A stretch of DNA of 64,000 bases from RGIG2041 sp045652745 (GTDB lineage: Bacteria > Bacillota > Clostridia > UBA1381 > UMGS1253): NCBI GenBank assembly GCA_045652745.1, contig JAZRUW010000012.1, forward strand, positions 66,327 to 130,326, written 5' to 3'. A program made the position numbers and the translations under genes. The notes under the pieces were generated by a model, which saw only the letters and a program-made list of their open reading frames with translations, was not told where the DNA came from and did not search any database. Shown here piece by piece: positions 7,678 to 16,220 of this stretch. Positions within the stretch are counted from its first letter, which is position 1; each line of letters begins with the position of its first letter.

Positions 7678-8724
7678 ATGCTTTTTGATGAGGGTATGGA
7701 AGAAAGACTTATAACGAGTGCCTATACGCATGAGGATGCGGAAACGGAAACGGGACTTCGCCCGCGTGTGCTCGAAGAATATGTCGGACAGGCAAAAGTA
7801 AAGGAAAACTTAAAAATTTACATCGAGGCGGCCAAGGCGAGAAAAGAAGCGCTCGACCATGTGCTTTTGTACGGACCGCCGGGACTTGGTAAAACAACGC
7901 TTTCGACCATTATTGCCAATGAAATGGGCGTAAACATCCGCATCACGAGCGGACCGGCCATTGAAAAGGCCGGCGACCTTGCGGCGCTTTTGACCAATTT
8001 GTCCGAGCACGATGTATTGTTTATTGATGAAATTCACCGTCTCAACCGCAGTGTGGAGGAGGTTTTGTATCCGGCAATGGAGGACTATGCGCTCGATATT
8101 ATTATCGGCAAAGGTCCGTCCGCGCGCAGTTTGCGCATTGACTTGCCGAAGTTTACTTTGGTTGGCGCAACCACGCGTGCAGGCGATTTGTCTGCGCCGC
8201 TGCGCGACCGTTTCGGTGTTGTCAGCCGTTTAGAGCTTTATACACCGGAGGAACTGGTGAAGATTGTAACGCGCTCGGCATCCGTACTCGGCGTAAGCAT
8301 TACCGAGGAAGGTGCGGCGGAGATTGCTTCGCGTTCGCGCGGTACGCCGCGTATTGCCAACCGCCTTTTAAAGCGTGTGCGTGACTATGCGCAGATTCGC
8401 GCAGACGGTACGGTGGACAAGGCTGTAGCGGATGCGGCGCTCAAAATGCTGGAAATTGACCACCTTGGTCTGGATATGACCGACCGCAATATGATGCAGA
8501 CCATCATCCGCAATTTCGGCGGCGGTCCGGTGGGCATTGAAACCATTGCGGCATCCATCGGTGAAGAAGCAAGCACGATAGAAGATGTGTACGAGCCGTA
8601 TTTGTTGCAAATCGGATTTTTAACGCGTACACCGCGCGGCCGTGTGCTGACACCGGCGGCCTATGCACATCTGGGTTTGACTTACAACGGCGGGCAGGAG
8701 GCAACTCAAACAACGATTGATTAA
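7678..8724 (+). CDS. ruvB: Holliday junction branch migration ATPase RuvB
   Basis: AAA+ hexameric motor for branch migration. The 348-residue protein carries Walker A GPPGLGKT (residues 66-73), Walker B LFIDEIHR (D117, E118), sensor 1 GATTRAG and a C-terminal winged helix ending near GRVLTPAAYAHLGL. The first ATG is chosen because AGGTG lies 6 nt upstream; a second ATG six codons on is also possible. ruvA-ruvB are a tight pair and the downstream amidase gene follows after 22 bp. Confidence 0.97.
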   Translation: MLFDEGMEERLITSAYTHEDAETETGLRPRVLEEYVGQAKVKENLKIYIEAAKARKEALDHVLLYGPPGLGKTTLSTIIANEMGVNIRITSGPAIEKAGDLAALLTNLSEHDVLFIDEIHRLNRSVEEVLYPAMEDYALDIIIGKGPSARSLRIDLPKFTLVGATTRAGDLSAPLRDRFGVVSRLELYTPEELVKIVTRSASVLGVSITEEGAAEIASRSRGTPRIANRLLKRVRDYAQIRADGTVDKAVADAALKMLEIDHLGLDMTDRNMMQTIIRNFGGGPVGIETIAASIGEEASTIEDVYEPYLLQIGFLTRTPRGRVLTPAAYAHLGLTYNGGQEATQTTID

Positions 8725-8746
8725 AAGGAAAAGGGAGGCGAACGGC

Positions 8747-10264
8747 TTGAAACGGTTTTTATCTATGTGCATCGTATTTACAATTTTGCTGTCTATGCTT
8801 GGCGGCGTATGCGCTTTGGCGGCAGATAAGCTGTTCGTTGCAACCTTGGAATATGACGGTGCAAAGCACGATTATTCAGGGACGTATTTTGACATCCATG
8901 TCAACGGAGAGGCAATTGAAACGCCGATTCCGCCGATTGTGCTTGCAAACGGACGCTCCATTGTGCCGGTGCGCGAGATTTTTGAAGAAGTCGGCGCACA
9001 GGTGTACTGGACGGAGGGCAAACCCTCGCGCGTGGTGATTGCCGATGCCGATACGACGGTGTCGCTTGCAATCGGGGACGATGTTGCCCTGGTCAACGGC
9101 AAAAAGGTAGAAATGGAAGTGCCGGCAAAGCTGGTGTCTTATGAAGGTGTCGGAAAAACCATGGTGCCGATTCGTTTTGTGGCGGAAACACTGGATATGC
9201 AAGTAGATTATGACGACAAAAAAGGCTTGATTTCCATTTCGGAAAAAGAGCCGGAGCCGAGTGTGCCGGTCAACAAACTGACGAGTGTAAAAAGCAGTTT
9301 GAGCGGAGATACGCTCACGGTAAAGCTGACCTACAGCGAAGCCATTGAAGGCTATACTTATATGACGCTGGACACCCCGAACCGCGTGGTGGTCGATGTG
9401 CAAAATGCGCGCATTGCAACGGAGAAATATTCGTATGCAGGCAAAGGCAATACAACGCAGATTCGATTGGGGGATTATGAGGGAATGGCGCGCACGGTAT
9501 TTGATGTGGCGTCGCTGCCCGAAATCCGTATTTCGCTTTCTTCCAATAATAAGGTAATGACCGTGCTTTTGACGGGAAAGGCTCCTGAAAAAGAGGAAGA
9601 AAAGGAAGAAGAGAAAGAGGAAAAACCGGAAGAAGATAAAAAGCCGGAAGATACGGACAAGCCGTCGGAGGCAGAAGGTCCGATTGTTGTGATTGATGCG
9701 GGGCACGGCGGCAGTGACCCGGGTGCCATCGGTTATGATGACGAGGGCAATCCGTTATTGTATGAAAAGAATGTGAATTTAAATATTTCAAGACAGGTGT
9801 ATCAGTTGCTTGCGGAAGCCGGCGTACGTGTGTATATGACGCGCGACGATGATTCGTACGTATCGCTGGATGCACGTACTACCTTTGCAAACGAACTGGA
9901 TGCGGACCTGTTTATCAGTATCCATTGCAACTCCTATGAAACAACGGATATGCACGGCAGTTTGGTGATGCATCACACCGATGAAAGCATCGCAGATGCT
10001 TACGGTGTCAGCGGCAGAGAGGTGGCAAACAACATTTTAAAATATCTGCCTAAGGCCATGGGGACGGTCAACCAGGGCAGAATCAACGGCAACGCCATGT
10101 ATGTAATTCGCAAGGCAAATATGCCGTCGGTGATTGTCGAAACCGCATTTATTTCCAATGCGGAGGACCGTGCAAAACTGGCAGATGCCGAATGCCGCAC
10201 TGCAGCGGCGCAGGCCATTGTGCAGGGGATTTTGGATACGTTAAAAAGCATAAAACGCAAATAA
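8747..10264 (+). CDS. N-acetylmuramoyl-L-alanine amidase with stalk and AMIN domains
   Basis: Secreted enzyme that cuts the amide bond between muramic acid and the stem peptide. A TTG start at 8747 has GGGAGG 8 nt upstream and opens a signal peptide (MKRFLSMCIVFTILLSML..). Then come a copper-amine-oxidase-N-like stalk domain (about 30-170; repeated LVPIRF-type motifs), an AMIN domain (about 180-275), a Glu/Lys-rich linker (about 283-318) and an Amidase_3 domain (about 325-505). Zinc-site motifs are VIDAGHGG, the Glu in LYEKNVNL, SIHCNS and VETAFISN. It lies between ruvB and a SpoIID-like gene, probably one transcript. Confidence 0.93.
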   Translation: MKRFLSMCIVFTILLSMLGGVCALAADKLFVATLEYDGAKHDYSGTYFDIHVNGEAIETPIPPIVLANGRSIVPVREIFEEVGAQVYWTEGKPSRVVIADADTTVSLAIGDDVALVNGKKVEMEVPAKLVSYEGVGKTMVPIRFVAETLDMQVDYDDKKGLISISEKEPEPSVPVNKLTSVKSSLSGDTLTVKLTYSEAIEGYTYMTLDTPNRVVVDVQNARIATEKYSYAGKGNTTQIRLGDYEGMARTVFDVASLPEIRISLSSNNKVMTVLLTGKAPEKEEEKEEEKEEKPEEDKKPEDTDKPSEAEGPIVVIDAGHGGSDPGAIGYDDEGNPLLYEKNVNLNISRQVYQLLAEAGVRVYMTRDDDSYVSLDARTTFANELDADLFISIHCNSYETTDMHGSLVMHHTDESIADAYGVSGREVANNILKYLPKAMGTVNQGRINGNAMYVIRKANMPSVIVETAFISNAEDRAKLADAECRTAAAQAIVQGILDTLKSIKRK

Positions 10265-10286
10265 ACGAAAAACGGGGTTTAAGGCT

Positions 10287-11840
10287 ATGCGAAAAATCAT
10301 TTCCGTATTGCTGGCGTGCATACTGCTGTTTTCGGTCAGTGTGTTGCCGGCGTACGCCTATGAGGCATTTGAATATATTAAGGTTGGTCTGAGCTTCGGC
10401 TCGGCTTCGGTAAACAGTTTTAAAGCGGCAACGGAGCAGGATATTGTGGTCGGCTATGCGACAGACCGGGTCTTTACACCGATGATGACCATAGAAGGTC
10501 GCGACGTGTTGGTGGAAAAGGGCGGCGGTACGTATTTGGTGACCGAGCATACGTATGCCTCCTTGACAGAAGCTCTGGCAGGATCGAGAGAATTGCGCAA
10601 TCAAGGATTGGAAGCACACGGCGGCCGCATTGACGGCGCGTACAAAGTGTTAATCGGTCTTTTTGAAGATGCGGCGCAGGCAGAGGCGATAAAACCAACT
10701 TTGGATGCACAGGGGATTTTGGTCGATACAGTCTATCTGGATATGAAGACTGTTATGGTCAATGCCGGTTACAGCTATATTGTATTTCGTGACGAAACGG
10801 ATATTTTTGCTTTCGGCTCGGACGGGTTTGGCACAACAAGGGTAGACGGCAAAAGTTACCGTGGCTACATTGTGGCAGACAGAATCAATTCGAGTGCGAT
10901 TGCCATTGTGAACCTGGTGGACTTTGATGATTATACTGCGGCGGTGGTCGGCAGCGAAATGTACGCTTCCTGGCATATAGAGGCGCTCAAGGCGCAGGCG
11001 GTGGTTGCGCGCACGTATGCGGCGACGGTGAAATCCTACAAATCCTACGGCATTGATGTCACGGACGATACGCGTACGCAGGCCTATAACGGCATACAAA
11101 GCGAAACGGCATCTACCAGACAGGCGGCACAGGATACAAGCGGCAGACTGGTGCTCTATAAGGGCGCGCCGGCGCAGACGTATTTTACATCTTCGAGCGG
11201 CGGCACGACGGCGGACGTGTATTCAGCGTGGGGCGGCGGCGCCGGTTTGGATTATTTAAAGAGTGTGGAAGACACCTACGAGGATACACAAAATATCCCG
11301 AACGGTGTCTGGGAGTATACCTTTACGCCGGAGCAAATCAAAGAAAAGCTTGCGGCGAAAGGCAAGGACATCGGCGATATTGTCAACATCTATGTGGCAG
11401 AGCGCGGCGACGACAAGCGCGTGCGCAAGCTGACGGTGGTTGGCACAAGCGGTACGCATACGCTGACATTTGACAGTTGCAGAACGTTTTTTGGTTTGAA
11501 GAGCCAGTATTATTATGTGCAGACACCGCTCAAGACGGAGCTGTACGCCATCACACAGCAGGTCGCGAAAATTCTCGAAAGCCGTCCGGCAGTATTGACG
11601 GCAAGTGGACTTGCCAAGACGGGGGATACACTGTATGTGCTCAGTGCAGACGGTGTGACCAAACTAGAACAGCAAGACACTGAAAATTATATTTTCAGTG
11701 GCCGCGGCTACGGTCACGGTGTGGGCCTAAGCCAGTACGGTGCCAAAGGCATGGCGGAAGCCGGCTTTACCTATGACGAAATTATCGCCCATTATTATCC
11801 GGGCACAACATTATCTGAAGCAAGTGGGGATTTGGATTGA
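10287..11840 (+). CDS. SpoIID/LytB-domain secreted protein
   Basis: 517-residue exported protein with a signal peptide (1-24, ending AYA). The SpoIID/LytB domain spans roughly residues 205-515. It includes AAVVGSEMYASWHIEALKAQ, where the glutamate of GSEM matches the catalytic residue of the SpoIID peptidoglycan transglycosylase, and the C-terminal GRGYGHGVGLSQYGAKGMA signature. In spore formers SpoIID acts in engulfment, but LytB-type paralogues act elsewhere in the wall, so a sporulation role is inference. The N-terminal 180 residues include an SPOR-like segment. It lies 22 bp after the amidase gene, and queA overlaps its stop. Confidence 0.9.
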   Translation: MRKIISVLLACILLFSVSVLPAYAYEAFEYIKVGLSFGSASVNSFKAATEQDIVVGYATDRVFTPMMTIEGRDVLVEKGGGTYLVTEHTYASLTEALAGSRELRNQGLEAHGGRIDGAYKVLIGLFEDAAQAEAIKPTLDAQGILVDTVYLDMKTVMVNAGYSYIVFRDETDIFAFGSDGFGTTRVDGKSYRGYIVADRINSSAIAIVNLVDFDDYTAAVVGSEMYASWHIEALKAQAVVARTYAATVKSYKSYGIDVTDDTRTQAYNGIQSETASTRQAAQDTSGRLVLYKGAPAQTYFTSSSGGTTADVYSAWGGGAGLDYLKSVEDTYEDTQNIPNGVWEYTFTPEQIKEKLAAKGKDIGDIVNIYVAERGDDKRVRKLTVVGTSGTHTLTFDSCRTFFGLKSQYYYVQTPLKTELYAITQQVAKILESRPAVLTASGLAKTGDTLYVLSADGVTKLEQQDTENYIFSGRGYGHGVGLSQYGAKGMAEAGFTYDEIIAHYYPGTTLSEASGDLD

Positions 11841-12862
11841 AACGAGAGGAATTTTACTACGATTTACCGCAGGAGCTGATTGCGCAAACGCCTTTGCAGG
11901 ACAGAAGCGCATCGCGATTGATGGTTGTAAACAGAAAAGAAAATACGATTGAGCATTCTGTATTTTCCGATATAACGGAGCAACTCGGGAGCGGAGACTG
12001 TCTGGTGCTCAACGATACGCGCGTGATTCCGGCGCGTCTGTACGGCAAACGTCCGGATACGGGCGGCGCAATGGAATTTTTACTTTTGCACAAGCGTGCG
12101 CTCGACGAGTGGGAAGTCATTGTAAAACCGGGCCGGCGCGCCAAGGTCGGCGCAAAGTTTGAATTCGGGGACGGGCTTTTGCGTGCAGAAGTTATTGAGG
12201 TAAAAGACGACGGCAACCGCATTGTGCGTTTTGACTACGAAGGGGTATTTGAAGAAATTTTAGACAGGCTCGGTGAAATGCCGCTGCCGCATTATATTAC
12301 GGAAAAACTGACGGATAAAGAGCGGTATCAGACGGTGTATTCCAAGCATGAAGGTTCGGCAGCAGCGCCGACGGCGGGCTTGCATTTTACACAGGAGCTT
12401 TTAGAGAAGCTTGCGAAAAAGGGCGTAAAGATTGTTTATGTAACTTTGCATGTCGGTTTGGGGACGTTTCGTCCGGTCAAGGCGGATGAAATCACCGACC
12501 ATAAAATGCATTCGGAGTTTTATATCCTGACGAAGGAAGCGGCGGATATGGTGAATGAAACCAAGAAAAACGGCGGCCGCGTCATCTGTGTCGGTACGAC
12601 ATCCAATCGCGTGATTGAAACGGTGGCGGATGAAAACGGATTTGTACGCGAGCAGACCGGATGGACGGATATTTTCATTTATCCGGGGTATAAATTTAAG
12701 TGTGTGGATGCGCTCATCACGAATTTCCATTTGCCGGAGTCGACCCTGATTATGCTGGTTTCGGCGTTTGCGGGCAGGGAGCTTACGATGCGCGCTTATG
12801 AAACGGCGGTCAAAGAGAAATACCGCTTCTTCAGTTTCGGCGACGCGATGCTGATTGTATAA
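11837..12862 (+). CDS. queA: S-adenosylmethionine:tRNA ribosyltransferase-isomerase QueA
   Basis: Transfers the ribosyl group of SAM to preQ1 in tRNA, giving epoxyqueuosine. The 341-residue protein is full length and shows ASRLMVVNR, LVLNDTRVIPARL, EGSAAAPTAGLHFT and ITNFHLPESTLIMLV, all strongly conserved. The TTG start overlaps the SpoIID stop by 3 bp (TTGA) with GGGGA 8 nt upstream, indicating translational coupling. tgt, the preceding enzyme of the pathway, is next. Confidence 0.97.
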   Translation: MKREEFYYDLPQELIAQTPLQDRSASRLMVVNRKENTIEHSVFSDITEQLGSGDCLVLNDTRVIPARLYGKRPDTGGAMEFLLLHKRALDEWEVIVKPGRRAKVGAKFEFGDGLLRAEVIEVKDDGNRIVRFDYEGVFEEILDRLGEMPLPHYITEKLTDKERYQTVYSKHEGSAAAPTAGLHFTQELLEKLAKKGVKIVYVTLHVGLGTFRPVKADEITDHKMHSEFYILTKEAADMVNETKKNGGRVICVGTTSNRVIETVADENGFVREQTGWTDIFIYPGYKFKCVDALITNFHLPESTLIMLVSAFAGRELTMRAYETAVKEKYRFFSFGDAMLIV

Positions 12863-12879
12863 AAGATTTATACAATCAG
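12851..12879 (+). terminator. Hairpin overlapping the queA stop codon
   Basis: Perfect 13-bp inverted repeat CTGATTGTATAAA / TTTATACAATCAG with a 3-nt loop. It contains the stop codon. No T run follows, so it may be an mRNA-end or stability structure rather than a true terminator. Confidence 0.5.
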
Positions 12880-12880
12880 C

Positions 12881-13000
12881 AGAGAAGAGATAAGAGAGAA
12901 AAGATAAGAGAAAATGAAGCTTTTTGCCGAAGCAAAAAGCAACAATTTCTTTTCACTCTTCACTTTTACTTCTTACTTCTTACTTTGGATAAACATCGTT
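12881..13000. repeat. Polypurine / hairpin / polypyrimidine element between queA and tgt
   Basis: A GAGAAGAGATAAGAGA-type purine tract (12881-12913), a perfect hairpin AAGCTTTTTGC-cga-GCAAAAAGC (about 12916-12941) and a pyrimidine tract rich in TTCACTCTTCAC and ACTTCTT (12948-12988). The two tracts are roughly complementary. A related purine tract recurs at 50096-50133, so this is a dispersed low-complexity repeat. Confidence 0.55.
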
Positions 13001-13033
13001 GTTTTGATGTTTATTCGTTATTTTGGAGGCAAT

Positions 13034-14164
13034 ATGTTTACATTACACAAGACAAACGGAAAAGCACGTCGCGGTGAATTTAAAACTGTGCACGGCGTTA
13101 TACAGACACCGGTGTTTATGAATGTCGGTACTTCCGCGGCCATCAAAGGCGGCGTATCGAGTATGGATTTAAGAGAAATCGGCTGTCAGGTGGAGCTTTC
13201 CAATACATATCATTTGCATGTGCGTCCGGGCGACAAGGTGATTTATCAGCTTGGCGGTCTGCATAAAATGATGAATTGGGACCGCCCGATATTGACGGAC
13301 AGCGGCGGTTTTCAGGTGTTTTCTTTGGCGGGTCTGCGCAAGATAGAAGAAGAGGGTGTGTACTTTTCTTCGCACGTGGACGGAAAAAAGATTTTTATGG
13401 GGCCGGAAGAAAGCATGCAGATTCAGTCGAATCTGGCATCGACGATTGCCATGGCTTTTGACGAGTGTATCGAAAATCCGGCGCCGTACGACTACACGCA
13501 AAGAAGCGTAGCGCGAACGACGCGCTGGCTCAAGCGCTGTCAGGCGGAAATGGCAAGGCTCAATTCTTTAGACACCACCATCAACCCGCACCAGATGCTT
13601 TTTGGCATCAATCAGGGCGGTACGCACGATGAAATTCGCAAGGCACATATGCAGGAGATTGCCGAGCTGGGCCTTGACGGGTATGCCATCGGCGGTCTGG
13701 CGGTCGGCGAAACGCATGAGGAGATGTATCGCATCATCGAGGCGGTCGAGCCGTTTATGCCAAAAGATAAACCGCGTTACCTGATGGGCGTGGGAACACC
13801 GCAGAATATCATCGAAGCCGTTGCGCGCGGCGTGGATTTCTTTGACTGCGTCATGCCGAGCCGTAATGCGCGCCACGGGCATGTGTTTACAAGCGAAGGC
13901 ATTCTTAATTTAATCAATAATAAATATGAACTCGACGAGCGCCCGATTGACGAAAAGTGCAACTGTCCGGCATGCCGTCACTATTCGAGAGCATACATCC
14001 GTCATTTGTTTAAGGCAAAGGAAATGCTTGCACAGCGTTTGGCGGTACTGCACAACCTGTATTTCTACAACAACCTAATGCAGCAAATCCGCGATGCGAT
14101 TGACGGCGACTATTTTGAGGAATTTCGTGCGCAAAATTCTACAAAGCTCGGCACAAGAATTTGA
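13034..14164 (+). CDS. tgt: Queuine tRNA-guanine transglycosylase
   Basis: Exchanges guanine-34 for preQ1 in tRNAs with GUN anticodons. The 376-residue protein starts at the ATG preceded by GGAGG (5 nt). Longer in-frame starts at about 12914 would translate the pyrimidine-tract repeat and are rejected. Catalytic aspartates are D89 (LTDSGGFQVFSL) and D271 (FFDCVMPSRNARHG). The structural zinc site is C309, C311, C314 and H340. It is paired with queA for queuosine synthesis; preQ1 genes are not in this window. Confidence 0.97.
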   Translation: MFTLHKTNGKARRGEFKTVHGVIQTPVFMNVGTSAAIKGGVSSMDLREIGCQVELSNTYHLHVRPGDKVIYQLGGLHKMMNWDRPILTDSGGFQVFSLAGLRKIEEEGVYFSSHVDGKKIFMGPEESMQIQSNLASTIAMAFDECIENPAPYDYTQRSVARTTRWLKRCQAEMARLNSLDTTINPHQMLFGINQGGTHDEIRKAHMQEIAELGLDGYAIGGLAVGETHEEMYRIIEAVEPFMPKDKPRYLMGVGTPQNIIEAVARGVDFFDCVMPSRNARHGHVFTSEGILNLINNKYELDERPIDEKCNCPACRHYSRAYIRHLFKAKEMLAQRLAVLHNLYFYNNLMQQIRDAIDGDYFEEFRAQNSTKLGTRI

Positions 14165-14211
14165 TTGTTTTTGTACAAAATACCAAGAAGTGTGTTTTTC
14201 AAAAAAAAGTC

Positions 14212-14240
14212 TTGACGAACCGCAAATTTTATAGTATTAT
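14212..14240 (+). promoter_or_regulatory. Probable ptsH promoter
   Basis: TTGACG (14212-14217) and TATTAT (14235-14240) with a 17-bp spacer, 48 bp before the HPr start. Confidence 0.6.
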
Positions 14241-14287
14241 AGTTTCATGAGTTCAAACGGCAGATTCACGGAGAGGAGAAGTGTTCG

Positions 14288-14551
14288 ATGTATTCTAAAG
14301 AAGTAACTCTTCAAAATCAGGTTGGCTTGCACGCAAGACCGGCTACCTTCTTTATCCAGAAGGCGAACGAGTTTAAGTCCAGCATCTGGGTGGAAAAAGA
14401 AGAAAGAAAAGTTAATGCAAAGAGCCTTCTGGGTATCCTGTCGCTTGGTATTACTCGCGGCACGGCAATCACCGTAATTGCAGACGGTCTCGACGAAAAA
14501 GAAGCTGTTGACGCTTTAGTTGACCTTATTGACACCAATTTTTCTGAGTAA
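14288..14551 (+). CDS. ptsH: Phosphocarrier protein HPr
   Basis: 87-residue PTS phosphocarrier that passes phosphate from enzyme I to sugar-specific EIIA proteins. In Firmicutes it also acts as a catabolite co-repressor when phosphorylated on serine. H15 in GLHARPA is the catalytic site and S46 in NAKSLLG is the HPr-kinase site; both are present. A GGAGAGGAGA site precedes the ATG. It is monocistronic, with its own promoter and terminator; ptsI is not adjacent. Confidence 0.96.
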   Translation: MYSKEVTLQNQVGLHARPATFFIQKANEFKSSIWVEKEERKVNAKSLLGILSLGITRGTAITVIADGLDEKEAVDALVDLIDTNFSE

Positions 14552-14561
14552 GAAATTATGT

Positions 14562-14601
14562 ATGGGTGGAGTTAAGGCGCACCCATCCTAATGTTTTTTT
14601 A
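14562..14601 (+). terminator. Terminator of ptsH
   Basis: ATGGGTG/CACCCAT stem with an 11-nt loop and a downstream T7 run. Confidence 0.75.
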
Positions 14602-14612
14602 CAATCGAACAT

Positions 14613-14655
14613 CGGAGTTTATCGCAGCTTGGTAGTCCACCTTGGACACACAGTA
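14613..14655 (+). pseudogene. Decayed tRNA fragment (tRNA-Pro-like 5' half)
   Basis: CGGAGTTTATCGCAGCTTGG and the following TAGTCCACC align without gaps to the first 30 nt of the intact tRNA-Pro(CGG) at 14707 (about 21 of 30 identical, including the D-arm GCAGYTTGGTAG). The sequence then diverges; no anticodon arm or T arm can be folded. Probably a relic of a duplicated tRNA. Confidence 0.5.
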
Positions 14656-14676
14656 TACTCACAACTTAATAAATAT

Positions 14677-14700
14677 CCATTCATTAAACAAAATGAATGG
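14677..14700. repeat. Small inverted repeat upstream of tRNA-Pro
   Basis: CCATTCATT and AATGAATGG (perfect, 9 bp each) are separated by 6 nt and end 6 nt before the tRNA. Confidence 0.5.
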
Positions 14701-14706
14701 TATTAT

Positions 14707-14783
14707 CGGGAATTAGCGCAGTTTGGTAGCGCGCATCGTTCGGGACGATGAGGCCGCAGGTTCAAATCCTGTATTCCCGACCA
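14707..14783 (+). tRNA. tRNA-Pro (anticodon CGG)
   Basis: Acceptor arms CGGGAAT/ATTCCCG pair perfectly, with discriminator A and encoded CCA (14781-14783). The anticodon stem CATCG/CGATG closes the loop TTCGGGA (anticodon CGG), and the T loop is GGTTCAAATCC. Length is 77 nt. It marks the left edge of the AT-rich accessory stretch. Confidence 0.96.
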
Positions 14784-14787
14784 CCTT

Positions 14788-14824
14788 AAACCTCAGTAAC
14801 CAAGCGGTTTCTGAGGTTTTTGCT
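14788..14824 (+). terminator. Terminator of tRNA-Pro(CGG)
   Basis: AAACCTCAG/CTGAGGTTT stem with a 14-nt loop followed by T residues. From here to 15050 no gene is seen; a repeated ATGTGG motif (minus strand, about 14862-14876) is the only other feature. Confidence 0.7.
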
Positions 14825-15062
14825 TTGTTTGAAAAATCGCAAAAAACCGATTTTGACCACATGTTAGCCACATTTGATGCCCTTAAACGCAGTCGCAACA
14901 AGGCTTTGCGGACTAAGTGGTTATATTTGCAAATATAAATAAATCGTCTTCCTTGCTTCATTTACAGTTTCACCGGTCACCGGTTACATATAGGTCCACG
15001 CAATCTTACTAAATAAATGCATTATAAAATGGGTATGCTATATGTAGAATGGAGTGATGATC

Positions 15063-15242
15063 ATGGAAAATTACCAAATGCCCGTAGGTCTTGGAATGGC
15101 ACTTGCACAAAGACCTGAAGTTATGGAAAAGTTTGCTACTCTCAGCGAAACTAAAAAACAGGAAATTATCAATGGTACACATACAGTATCATCAAAAGAA
15201 GAAATGCGACAGTATGTGGATAAAATCATATCGGAATACTAA
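15063..15242 (+). CDS. Small conserved clostridial protein, unknown function
   Basis: 59 residues, starting MENYQMPVGLGMALAQRPE; GGAG lies 8 nt before the ATG. The sequence resembles short proteins I recall as common in Clostridia (GxGMALAQ.PE followed by LSE..KQ.IINGTH.VSSKEEM). It is soluble, probably helical, with no membrane segment or cysteine. Function is not known and no domain can be named. It is single, with its own bidirectional terminator, and convergent with the tocopherol-cyclase-like gene. Confidence 0.8.
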   Translation: MENYQMPVGLGMALAQRPEVMEKFATLSETKKQEIINGTHTVSSKEEMRQYVDKIISEY

Positions 15243-15248
15243 TGCAAT

Positions 15249-15277
15249 GAGCTTGCCGGATTTATAAAGGCAAGCTC
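15249..15277. terminator. Bidirectional hairpin between convergent genes
   Basis: GAGCTTGCC/GGCAAGCTC, 9-bp perfect stem with an 11-nt loop, between two convergent stop codons. Confidence 0.7.
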
Positions 15278-15280
15278 TTC

Positions 15281-16135
15281 TCATAAGCTTGTGTATTCAA
15301 ATTCAAAACTTGCTCTGTCGCTTGTAAATTCACACAGAAGTTTACCTTTGCAGGAAAATTTGTAATATGCCCTGCAGGAAGCACTTTCATGAATAATCCT
15401 GTCCATTCTGCCATTTTCAGGAGCATACAGCGGTTGGCAGTTCTTATGGATTAATTTTGCTGTGAGTTCATATGCACCTTGCTTGACCGTGACAATGTTT
15501 TTATCAATATGTTTTAATCTTGCTCCAAGATAGGTGGCAATTCTATATTCCTTTCCGTCAATCAAAACCACACCGATAATTCCGGTAAAATGGAATCCGA
15601 ATAACGGAATATTCGCAACTGATAGCATTAGAGAGCTATTTTCAAAAAGGCATTGTGTCCATATATACCGATTTGGAAAAGAGTGCCCGCTGTCTCCTTC
15701 AATATAACCAAGTCCGTTTTTAAAATCAAGTTCTCTGCTATTAATAGTGATTTGACCATCCACTGCATGCTGCATGCTGTAAACACTGTGTTTGCATTGC
15801 ATAAAAGGTAGAAAACAAAATGGTCCCATAATATCATATCTAATTGGTGAAATGCATCTAAATCGAAGTTCGCCGCTAATTGCCAGATTATCATTTTTAA
15901 TGTTTAGCTTTATGCCATTTTCGCAGAACACACAATTTCCTATGTTCACACATAACGGTTTTTCGTAGTATTGTAGTGAGTCAAATTCTATATTAAATAC
16001 TTCTTCATCCGTTATAATTTGCAGGGAGGCAGCCTCTATTCCATTGCTACGATGGTATGCCGGAATAAAAGCAATTGTTGTATCATTTGCACAGCATTTG
16101 AAGTACCAACCTTTAAAATAGTTATTTTTTGACAT
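15281..16135 (-). CDS. Tocopherol cyclase-like family protein
   Basis: 284-residue protein with the family hallmarks FKGWYFK (7-13) and GYIEGDSGHSFPNRYIWTQ (about 142-160), as in tocopherol-cyclase-like proteins of bacteria. The plant enzyme closes the chromanol ring. Clostridial members have no known substrate and no tocopherol pathway is visible here, so the enzymatic role is open. It is beta-rich with no signal peptide. Base composition is AT-rich like its neighbours. It is divergent from the thioredoxin-domain gene. Confidence 0.75.
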   Translation of the reverse strand: MSKNNYFKGWYFKCCANDTTIAFIPAYHRSNGIEAASLQIITDEEVFNIEFDSLQYYEKPLCVNIGNCVFCENGIKLNIKNDNLAISGELRFRCISPIRYDIMGPFCFLPFMQCKHSVYSMQHAVDGQITINSRELDFKNGLGYIEGDSGHSFPNRYIWTQCLFENSSLMLSVANIPLFGFHFTGIIGVVLIDGKEYRIATYLGARLKHIDKNIVTVKQGAYELTAKLIHKNCQPLYAPENGRMDRIIHESASCRAYYKFSCKGKLLCEFTSDRASFEFEYTSL

Positions 16136-16220
16136 TTATTATCTCCGTAGTTTTTTGTATAGTATTTCTTATTTACATTAGGATATACTAACAAAAATGA
16201 AGTTTAATATGGAGGCAAAA

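Noticed and set aside
9475..9729. Minus-strand frames opposite the amidase linker
   Set aside because: They are antisense images of the Glu/Lys-rich linker (poly-Ser/Phe) and have no start signals.
12914..13033. Longer N-terminus for Tgt
   Set aside because: It would translate the pyrimidine-tract repeat; the ATG at 13034 has a good GGAGG site and matches family length.
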